Shown: piece by piece, positions 6,499 through 10,802 of the stretch
Numbering within the stretch: position 1 is the first letter of the stretch
Layout of the letters: each line of letters begins with the position of its first letter
From: Gallionellaceae bacterium
GTDB lineage: Bacteria > Pseudomonadota > Gammaproteobacteria > Burkholderiales > Gallionellaceae
Length of the DNA stretch: 10,802 bases
Reading direction: 5' to 3'
Assembly: GCA_003445795.1 (NCBI GenBank)
Contig: DMCN01000106.1
Location: forward strand, 99,723 to 110,524
Notes under the pieces: model-generated
The model's input: the letters and a program-made list of their open reading frames with translations, nothing else
What the model was told of the DNA's origin: nothing
Databases searched by the model: none
Position numbers and translations under genes: made by a program

Positions 6499-6753
6499 TT
6501 ACTTGGCCGCTTGCGCGTCCGCCTGGCATTTCTTCAGAAAGCTGTTCTTGGCCGCACCGGCCAATTTTTTCTCCGCAGCTCTCATATCGCATGCCGCGAC
6601 CGCAGAGTCTTTCTCACATTTCTTCATAAAGCTGCCCTTGGCTGCGCCGGCCAGCTTCTTTTCAGCCGCTTTGGCTTCGCAAGCAGCATCGACAGCAAAA
6701 GCGGTATTAGCAACAAACAAGGATGCAACAGCAAAAATGATTAGATTACGCAT
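6499..6753 (-). CDS. psiF: PsiF-repeat secreted protein
   Basis: An 84-residue protein with a signal peptide (residues 1-20, hydrophobic core IIFAVASLFVA, likely cleavage after AFA) followed by two near-identical PsiF repeats. Each repeat has the pattern CxxxAAEKKLAGAAKxSFxKKC, at 25-46 and 55-76, exactly 30 residues apart. PsiF was named in E. coli as phosphate-starvation-inducible; its biochemical role is unknown. The mature protein would be a small, lysine-rich periplasmic protein with four cysteines in the two repeats. I see no Pho box upstream, so phosphate control is not shown here. A consensus TATAAT lies at 6826-6821, and a hairpin follows the stop. It is shorter than E. coli PsiF (106). 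The orthology is by repeat pattern only. Confidence 0.88.
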   Translation of the reverse strand: MRNLIIFAVASLFVANTAFAVDAACEAKAAEKKLAGAAKGSFMKKCEKDSAVAACDMRAAEKKLAGAAKNSFLKKCQADAQAAK

Positions 6754-6791
6754 ATTCCCCTACTCTCCAGTTGTTTTGTCATTGAGTAACC

Positions 6792-6813
6792 GACAGCGGC
6801 CAAACCCGCTATC
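6792..6813 (-). promoter_or_regulatory. Hairpin at the 5' end of the psiF-like leader
   Basis: On the minus strand GATAGCGG (6813-6806) and CCGCTGTC (6799-6792) pair over 8 positions, one a G-U wobble, around a 6-base loop. The predicted transcript start is 6814-6815, so the stem would sit at the extreme 5' end of the mRNA, where such stems can protect against decay. It could instead be an operator. Confidence 0.35.
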
Positions 6814-6820
6814 TGCCTCG

Positions 6821-6850
6821 ATTATACCGTTGCGCCCCCTTTTCTTTCAG
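6821..6850 (-). promoter_or_regulatory. Promoter of the psiF-like gene
   Basis: A perfect TATAAT at 6826-6821 is preceded after 18 bases by CTGAAA (6850-6845), a 4-of-6 match to the -35 consensus. The predicted start near 6814 gives a leader of about 60 bases. Confidence 0.5.
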
Positions 6851-6857
6851 CACAGGG

Positions 6858-6875
6858 TATAGACATGTATCTATA
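6858..6875. repeat. Palindrome in the divergent psiF-pilZ intergenic region
   Basis: TATAGA and TCTATA are perfect inverted arms around CATGTA. The 18 bases lie upstream of both divergent promoter regions, so they may be a regulator binding site. The arms are AT-rich and no named operator matches. The whole stretch 6754-6978 holds no convincing gene, only leader and control sequence. Confidence 0.3.
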
Positions 6876-6978
6876 TCTTTCGGGTTACTTGGCTAGGCCG
6901 TTTGGCATATTGTCCCCCACAAACAACATGGGTACCCTCCATTCCGACAGTTGCATCTACCATTGAACGGAGACGGAA

Positions 6979-7368
6979 ATGGAAGAATATCAAGGTAATC
7001 CGCGTTACCCGACCAATTGGGGAGTTCGCTTCTTGTGCGACTGCAAGAAGGAGAACAAGGAGATCAACATCCACAAGGGGGTCGCTCACGACATTTCTAT
7101 CCGTAGCATACATATCCTCAGTGATCACCATATCTGCCAGCAAAAAAAGATCGCCATGCAGTTGCTGATACCTTCATTGCAGGATGGCATCCCGCAAAAG
7201 ATCGTCAAGATCATCGGCCACAGCCTGGATACGATCATGAAGGAAGGCCGCTTCCTGACCGAGGTCGAATTCAGGCACTTCGAGGAAGATGGGCAAAAAA
7301 TATTGGAAAAGAACCTGCGCCAACGCTTTGATACCCATCCCTACGTTCAGACCGCTCAGCGTGCATAA
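6979..7368 (+). CDS. PilZ-like domain protein with degenerate c-di-GMP motifs
   Basis: A 129-residue cytoplasmic protein whose layout resembles single-domain PilZ proteins: an N-terminal NPRYPTNW with R9, then GVAHDISIRSIHILSDH at 34-50, a beta-rich middle (IAMQLLIPS, QKIVKIIG), and a C-terminal LTEVEF followed by a helix (GQKILEKNLRQRF). Canonical PilZ receptors bind cyclic di-GMP with RxxxR and D/NxSxxG. Here the first motif lacks its second arginine, and the second reads DISIRS, with serine in place of glycine. Binding is therefore doubtful; it could be a non-binding PilZ adaptor. The ATG has GGAG six bases upstream. A small membrane-protein gene follows 38 bases later on the same strand and may be co-transcribed. 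Third positions look less GC-rich than in the flanking housekeeping genes. Family assignment is by eye. Confidence 0.65.
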   Translation: MEEYQGNPRYPTNWGVRFLCDCKKENKEINIHKGVAHDISIRSIHILSDHHICQQKKIAMQLLIPSLQDGIPQKIVKIIGHSLDTIMKEGRFLTEVEFRHFEEDGQKILEKNLRQRFDTHPYVQTAQRA

Positions 7369-7406
7369 CACAGCCCCCCAAAGACTATTCGCATAAGGAG
7401 ATCATC

Positions 7407-7592
7407 ATGAGTACTGCAATGTTCGTCATATTGTATGGTTTTGGAATGCTATTTCTGTTCGGCGTTGGCGTTTTTGCGATGTGCCTGCATGCCGGTGAAA
7501 GCATCATTTCGGCAGCAGCCGAAGCATCCGGCTGGTGGGCGGCCTTCTCGGTCTCATACTTCTTCGGTCACATGGCCATCGTGTTCAGCTGA
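7407..7592 (+). CDS. Small two-helix membrane protein of unknown function
   Basis: I do not recognise this 61-residue protein. Two hydrophobic stretches, about residues 5-27 (FVILYGFGMLFLFGVGVFA) and 42-60 (WWAAFSVSYFFGHMAIVF), are joined by a short segment with H28, E30 and E38. It has no signal peptidase site. The start is well supported: AAGGAG lies six bases before the ATG at 7407. It follows the PilZ-like gene by 38 bases and is followed by a strong hairpin at 7621-7650, so the two genes plausibly form one unit. A small inner-membrane partner of the PilZ-like protein is conceivable but is only a guess from position. Confidence 0.7.
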   Translation: MSTAMFVILYGFGMLFLFGVGVFAMCLHAGESIISAAAEASGWWAAFSVSYFFGHMAIVFS

Positions 7593-7620
7593 AGTCGGGG
7601 CAAACTCTCCATCAATCAAG

Positions 7621-7650
7621 CAACGCCCTGACGGATACGTCAGGGCGTTG
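7621..7650. terminator. Bidirectional terminator between the small membrane protein and eamA genes
   Basis: CAACGCCCTGACG and CGTCAGGGCGTTG form a perfect 13-bp stem around a 4-base loop. It lies 28 bases after the plus-strand gene and 20 bases after the stop of the convergent eamA gene. The plus side continues TTCGTTAC and the minus side CTTGATTG; both are modest U-tracts. It probably serves both transcripts. Confidence 0.75.
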
Positions 7651-7670
7651 TTCGTTACAGACCGCCCGAA

Positions 7671-8555
7671 CTATCTGGCTGCCGCCAACCTCCACCACTG
7701 TTCGCCCCAGCGGTGGACGCACAAGCCTAAGACGATGCTCGCCGTGCCCAACCACACCTGCGGCAACACCGCCTCATTGTTCAAGCCATGCCCCAGCAAC
7801 AGGGCCATCACCGGCGTGATCAGGGTGATGAGCGCGACCCGCCCGGCATCCAAGTGCTTGATGAGGTAATAATACAAAGCGAATCCCAGCACCGAGCCGA
7901 ACGTACCCAGATACAACGTCGCAGCGGCAGAACGCTCGGAGACATCCTCCGGCACATGACCGTCGATAACCCACCATGAGACGAAGAACAAGGGGAGCGA
8001 GACGATCAGGATGCCCAATGTCGTTGCCAGCGGGGGACTGTCGTCATTGATCCGTTTCAGCCACACCAGCCCCAGCGATTGCGATACCACCGCCAGGAAC
8101 AGCGCTGCCAACCCTATCGTCGCCCCTTCGTGCCAATCCAGACCGCCACGGAAGACCAGCAACAGGCCAAGTACCCCGAGCATCATCCCGGCCAATTTGC
8201 TGGGCGAGAGGGATTCCTCCTTCAGCCACAGCGCCGCCCCCAGACTGGTGATGAGCGGCGACAGGCCGAACAGCACGGCGATCATGCCGGAGCTGACGAA
8301 CTGCGACGACCAGTAGGTCAGCGCCATCGCGGCGAACATGCTCAGTCCGCCCGCCAGATAGGCGAGCAAAGCTTTGCGGTGCAGCGGTACGCGCACGCGG
8401 AACAGCGCCAGCAACACCGCGCACAGCATCACTCCGATGGCCATACGCGAGAACACCGCGAAGCTGAAGCCGATACCCACCGAGCTCCATTTGATGGCGA
8501 GCGGCGTGGTGGACCAGATCAGAATGACCGAAACGAATGCTGCCGGAAGCGACAT
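7671..8555 (-). CDS. EamA-family (DMT superfamily) membrane exporter
   Basis: A 294-residue integral membrane protein with about ten hydrophobic segments arranged as two EamA repeats. The first repeat starts at the N-terminus (LPAAFVSVILIWSTTPLAIKW) and includes the typical PLITSLGAALWLKE end near residues 100-113. The second starts near 147 (GLAALFLAVVSQSLGLVWLKRIND) and ends with ITPVMALLLGHGLNNE. Members of the drug/metabolite transporter superfamily mostly export amino acids or other small metabolites; the substrate cannot be read from sequence. I chose the ATG at 8555 because AAGGAG lies exactly six bases upstream and the first helix then starts properly. A longer in-frame start at 8603 would add 16 polar residues without a ribosome site. 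A terminator separates it from asnO upstream, and a leader hairpin covers its ribosome binding site. Confidence 0.9.
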   Translation of the reverse strand: MSLPAAFVSVILIWSTTPLAIKWSSVGIGFSFAVFSRMAIGVMLCAVLLALFRVRVPLHRKALLAYLAGGLSMFAAMALTYWSSQFVSSGMIAVLFGLSPLITSLGAALWLKEESLSPSKLAGMMLGVLGLLLVFRGGLDWHEGATIGLAALFLAVVSQSLGLVWLKRINDDSPPLATTLGILIVSLPLFFVSWWVIDGHVPEDVSERSAAATLYLGTFGSVLGFALYYYLIKHLDAGRVALITLITPVMALLLGHGLNNEAVLPQVWLGTASIVLGLCVHRWGEQWWRLAAAR

Positions 8556-8563
8556 GTTTTTCT

Positions 8564-8605
8564 CCTTGGCTCGAATCATGAGGCTCCGTTCGCCCTGAGC
8601 CAAGG
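8564..8605 (-). promoter_or_regulatory. Leader hairpin including the eamA Shine-Dalgarno sequence
   Basis: On the minus strand CCTTGGCTC (8605-8597) and GAGCCAAGG (8572-8564) form a perfect 9-bp inverted repeat around a 24-base loop. The second arm runs into the AAGGAG ribosome site (8567-8562), so folding would hide it. GGCTC of the first arm can instead pair with a GAGCC inside the loop (8585-8581), leaving the ribosome site free. The same stretch also fits a weak promoter: TTGGCT, 17 bases, CATGAT. Which role, if any, is real is unknown. Confidence 0.4.
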
Positions 8606-8610
8606 GGAAC

Positions 8611-8652
8611 GGCTAAAAACAAAAAGGCCACAGAGATCGTCTGTGGCCTTTT
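8611..8652 (-). terminator. Intrinsic terminator after asnO and the small ORF
   Basis: AAAAGGCCACAG and CTGTGGCCTTTT (8622-8633, 8641-8652) form a perfect 12-bp stem with a 7-base loop. On the minus strand it is followed by a long U-tract, TTTTTGTTTTT, the classic rho-independent form. It lies 135 bases after the asnO stop, 24 bases after the small ORF stop, and upstream of eamA on the same strand. Confidence 0.85.
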
Positions 8653-8676
8653 GAAAGAAACGAATACTGTAAGTGC

Positions 8677-8778
8677 TTAGTACTGACTCTCCAGGCCACT
8701 CTGCGCGCGATGCCATACCTTGCGCAGGATCGCGCAGGGGGCGGCTCGGAAATGGCGAATGGAATGCATGGAGTTCAT
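8677..8778 (-). CDS. Possible small ORF of 33 codons after asnO
   Basis: The minus strand reads MNSMHSIRHF...LESQY and stops at TAA (8679-8677). It starts 8 bases after the asnO stop and ends 24 bases before the strong terminator, so it fills most of the otherwise empty asnO 3' region. Its codons end in G or C about as often as in the neighbouring genes. GGAG (8783-8780) is 1 base from the first ATG but 10 bases from the second ATG (codon 4, 8769), so a 30-residue product is the better guess. The peptide is basic (R/H/K-rich) with two tryptophan/phenylalanine positions and no clear membrane segment. I know no family for it. It could be chance in GC-rich sequence. Confidence 0.35.
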   Translation of the reverse strand: MNSMHSIRHFRAAPCAILRKVWHRAQSGLESQY

Positions 8779-8786
8779 GCTCCGGA

Positions 8787-10577
8787 TTATGCGTGCGAGT
8801 TTGAAGCGCCGTCAACGTTAATTTGCAGCCACCACTCCAGCAGCGCCAGATGCCACAGCTTGCTGCCCTGGATGCGCGTGAGATGAGCCTCTGGATCGGC
8901 CAACAGCTTCTCCACATACTCGCGGCGGTACAGGCCTCGCTTGCGGCAGGCATCCGAAACAAGCAACTCGCGCATCTTTTCCAGGAACTCGCCGCGCACG
9001 TATTTCAACGCGGGCACGGGAAAATAACCTTTGGGGCGGTCGATCACCGCATCGGGGATGATGCCGCGCGCCACCGCCTTGAGCGGGAACTTGCCGCCTT
9101 CCTTGAGCTTCAACGACGGCGGCATGCGCGCCGCCAGTTCCACCAGTTCGTGGTCGAGGAAAGGCACGCGCGCCTCCAGCCCCCAGGCCATTGTCATGTT
9201 GTCCACGCGCTTCACCGGGTCGTCCACCATCAGCGCGGTCACATCGAGACGTAACACCTCGTCGAGGAACTCATCCGCCTGCGGCTGCGAGAGTTCGCCA
9301 CTCACCCATTGCGAAGTCACGTCCGGCACGGCATAGGCATCACTCATCATCGCCAGGTATTCGCTATGGTCGCGGTCGAAGTAATGCTGCGAGAAGCGTG
9401 CCAGCGGTGAGCCCTGTGCCGCATCCATGCGCGGATACCAGAAGTAGCCGCCGAACACCTCGTCCGCCCCCTGCCCGGCCAGCACTACCTTCACTTCTTC
9501 AGCCACTTTCTCACCCAGCAGATAGAAGGCGGTCACGTCGTAACTCGGCATCGGCTCGCTCATCTGTGCGATGGCTTCGGGCAGCGTCTCCAGCACCGCA
9601 CTGTTGGGCAAGGCGAACTTGTGATGGCGGGTGTTGAAGTGCTTGGCGACCAGATCGGAGTACTCGAACTCGTGCCCCGGCTCGCCCGCCACTTCCTCGA
9701 AGCCGATCGAGAAGGTGTTGAGATTCTCCACATGGTCAGCCAGCAACCCGACCAGCAGGCTGGAATCCAGTCCACCGGAGAGCAAAATGCCAACCGGCAC
9801 ATCGGAAGCGAGGCGATGCCGCTCCACCGCGCGAGTCAGCACGGCGCGCGTCGCGGCGAGCCACTCCTGTTCAGACAGTTCGTGTTGGGGACGCGTCGCG
9901 TCCAGTGACCAGTAACGTTGCAGTTTCACCTCGCCGGCAGCAGTAAACGTCATGGTGTGCGCGGGCGGCAACTTCTTCACCCCGCTCAGGAGAGTGCGCG
10001 GCGCAGGCACGACGCTGTGCAGGGTGAAGTGGTGATGCAGGGCGACCGGATCGAGCGAGGTATCCACCCCGCCCGCCGCCAACAAGGCTTGCAGTGTCGA
10101 AGCGAAACGCAGATGTATGCCGTCCAGCGCGTAATACAGCGGCTTGATGCCGAGGCGGTCGCGCGCGAGGAACAGCGACTTGTCGCGCATGTCCCAGACG
10201 GCGAAGGCGAACATGCCATAGAAACGCTGCACGCACTTTTCACCCCAGGCGTGATACGCCTTGAGGATGACTTCAGTGTCGCCCTCGGAGAAGAAGTCGT
10301 AGCCCATCTCCAGCAGTTCGGCGCGTAGTTCCTTGTAGTTGTAGATGGTGCCGTTGAACACCAGTGCCAGCTTGAGGCCGTCGTCCACCATGGGTTGGTC
10401 GGAATGCTCGGAGAGGTCGATGATGGACAAGCGCCGGTGGCCGAACGCCAGCACGCCGCCGTTGAAGAAACCTTCGTGATCCGGCCCGCGCCGCGCCAGT
10501 TTCGCCGTCATGCGTTTCATCGCCTCCATATCGGGCGCAGACTTGTCGAAACGCAACTCACCACAGATGCCGCACAT
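8787..10577 (-). CDS. asnO: N-acetylglutaminylglutamine amidotransferase (asparagine synthase family)
   Basis: This 596-residue enzyme has a class II glutaminase domain with the N-terminal nucleophile C2 (MCGICGE), GHRRL at 46-50, FNGTIYN at 74-80 and EGDTEV at 98-103. It is followed by the synthetase domain with PP-loop SGGLDSS at 267-273 and GQGADEVFGGY at 368-378. Several stretches fit the NAGGN-forming AsnO branch better than ordinary asparagine synthetase B: CGELRFD, SLDPVALHHHFTLHSVVPAPRTLL, VDDPVKRVDNMTMAWGLEAR, RPKGYFPVPALKY and GSKLWHLALLEWWL. AsnO amidates the dipeptide N-acetylglutaminylglutamine, a compatible solute made under osmotic stress, together with the synthetase Ngg. No ngg gene is in the window. 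The start at 10577 is fixed by C2 and by GGAG six bases upstream. A small ORF and a strong terminator follow. Confidence 0.85.
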   Translation of the reverse strand: MCGICGELRFDKSAPDMEAMKRMTAKLARRGPDHEGFFNGGVLAFGHRRLSIIDLSEHSDQPMVDDGLKLALVFNGTIYNYKELRAELLEMGYDFFSEGDTEVILKAYHAWGEKCVQRFYGMFAFAVWDMRDKSLFLARDRLGIKPLYYALDGIHLRFASTLQALLAAGGVDTSLDPVALHHHFTLHSVVPAPRTLLSGVKKLPPAHTMTFTAAGEVKLQRYWSLDATRPQHELSEQEWLAATRAVLTRAVERHRLASDVPVGILLSGGLDSSLLVGLLADHVENLNTFSIGFEEVAGEPGHEFEYSDLVAKHFNTRHHKFALPNSAVLETLPEAIAQMSEPMPSYDVTAFYLLGEKVAEEVKVVLAGQGADEVFGGYFWYPRMDAAQGSPLARFSQHYFDRDHSEYLAMMSDAYAVPDVTSQWVSGELSQPQADEFLDEVLRLDVTALMVDDPVKRVDNMTMAWGLEARVPFLDHELVELAARMPPSLKLKEGGKFPLKAVARGIIPDAVIDRPKGYFPVPALKYVRGEFLEKMRELLVSDACRKRGLYRREYVEKLLADPEAHLTRIQGSKLWHLALLEWWLQINVDGASNSHA

Positions 10578-10605
10578 GCAGGACTCCAATGTTTTCAGAT
10601 GGCGG

Positions 10606-10611
10606 ATTATC
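10606..10611 (-). promoter_or_regulatory. Possible -10 element of asnO
   Basis: GATAAT matches the -10 consensus at 5 of 6 positions and would give a leader of about 20 bases holding the GGAG ribosome site. No clear -35 hexamer lies at the right distance, so the promoter may need an activator or a different sigma factor. Confidence 0.3.
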
Positions 10612-10640
10612 GCCCAGCCTCGAAGGAATTGGGCGAACCC

Positions 10641-10649
10641 TGTTAAAAT
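10641..10649 (+). promoter_or_regulatory. Extended -10 element for the MFS gene
   Basis: TGTTAAAAT is an extended -10 (TGn followed by TAAAAT, 5 of 6). Seven bases separate it from the A of the MFS ATG, so the first transcribed base may be the start codon itself. No good -35 is visible, as is common for extended -10 promoters. Confidence 0.45.
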
Positions 10650-10656
10650 CGCAACG

Positions 10657-10802
10657 ATGCAGACCTCACTCACCCCGCAACGCGAAAAGTATTTCCTGCT
10701 CACCCTTGCGGGTATCCAGTTCAGCCACATCCTCGACTTCATGATCATGATGCCGCTGGGCCCAATCCTGATGGCCGAGTTCGGCATCGGCACACACGAG
10801 TT
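10657..10802 (+). CDS. MFS transporter, N-terminal part (runs off the right edge)
   Basis: Only the first 48 residues are present, starting MQTSLTPQREKYFLLTLAGI. The first transmembrane helix runs from about residue 13, and the segment DFMIMMPLGPILMAEFGI at about 27-44 is typical of the start of 12-helix major facilitator efflux proteins of the AraJ / drug-resistance type, where the DxxMMPLGP motif ends helix 1. The substrate cannot be inferred. The ATG at 10657 has no ribosome binding site. The next in-frame ATG lies inside helix 1, and no alternative start codon lies just upstream, so this start is the best one. It is divergent from asnO across a 79-base gap and shares its control region. 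Confidence 0.8.
   Translation, partial: MQTSLTPQREKYFLLTLAGIQFSHILDFMIMMPLGPILMAEFGIGTHE

Noticed and set aside
6865..6966. 33-codon plus-strand ORF before the PilZ-like gene
   Set aside because: Its codon use (TAT, CTA, CTT, TTG, AGG) is unlike neighbouring genes, it starts inside the palindrome, and the only ribosome site is a weak AGGG.
6754..6978. Pho box or riboswitch in the psiF-pilZ intergenic region
   Set aside because: I looked for a tandem CTGTCAT-type Pho box and for a c-di-GMP riboswitch core and saw neither.
8556..8603. Longer eamA start at 8603
   Set aside because: It adds 16 polar residues before helix 1 and has no ribosome site, whereas the ATG at 8555 has AAGGAG six bases upstream.
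8044..8631. 195-codon minus-strand frame inside eamA
   Set aside because: It is an alternative frame of a clear membrane protein gene, with no hydrophobic segments or motif of its own.
8576..8962. 128-codon minus-strand frame spanning the asnO end and terminator
   Set aside because: It is out of frame with asnO, reads through the terminator hairpin, and has no recognisable domain.
10578..10793. 72-residue N-terminal extension of the asnO frame
   Set aside because: Class II amidotransferases need cysteine directly after the initiator methionine, which is met at 10577. The extension overlaps the divergent MFS gene.

Overview
The window looks like chromosomal DNA of a betaproteobacterium, probably in the Nitrosomonadales/Gallionellaceae neighbourhood. 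This is an inference from protein flavour, moderately high GC codon choice and gene content; no rRNA or other taxonomic marker gene is present. Most of it is housekeeping sequence with an accessory right half. No CRISPR array, tRNA, insertion sequence or phage gene is visible.

Left block (1-4043, minus strand): class I fumarase (fumA), the signal recognition particle 4.5S RNA (ffs), then dnaX, ybaB and recR, with recR running off the left edge. The order ffs-dnaX-ybaB-recR is the one also known from Bacillus (scr-dnaX-yaaK-recR). dnaX-ybaB-recR is tightly packed: 15 bases separate dnaX from ybaB, and the ybaB stop abuts the recR ATG. fumA has a good sigma70-type promoter at 4071-4099. Divergent from it, at 4142-5050, lies a circularly permuted RbgA/YlqF-type ribosome-assembly GTPase.

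Middle block (5032-6753, minus strand): a small PsiF-repeat secreted protein, a hairpin, a frameshifted and truncated 5' remnant of mnmC, a SAM-dependent methyltransferase, and a group II truncated haemoglobin. The methyltransferase and globin genes overlap by 14 bases; the globin gene and rbgA converge with a 19-base overlap. The mnmC remnant is the clearest sign of past rearrangement.

Right block: a plus-strand pair made of a degenerate PilZ-like protein and a 61-residue two-helix membrane protein, closed by a 13-bp perfect hairpin (7621-7650). Then, on the minus strand and in transcription order, come an asparagine-synthase-family amidotransferase of the N-acetylglutaminylglutamine (NAGGN) osmolyte type (asnO), a possible 33-codon ORF, a strong intrinsic terminator, and an EamA-family exporter with a leader hairpin that includes its Shine-Dalgarno sequence. 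Divergent from asnO is the start of an MFS transporter whose -10 element is placed so that its transcript would be leaderless. The partner NAGGN synthetase gene is not in the window.

I see no convincing new multigene system. The points most worth a second look are the mnmC remnant, the solitary asnO with its trailing small ORF, the eamA leader, and the PilZ-small-membrane-protein pair.
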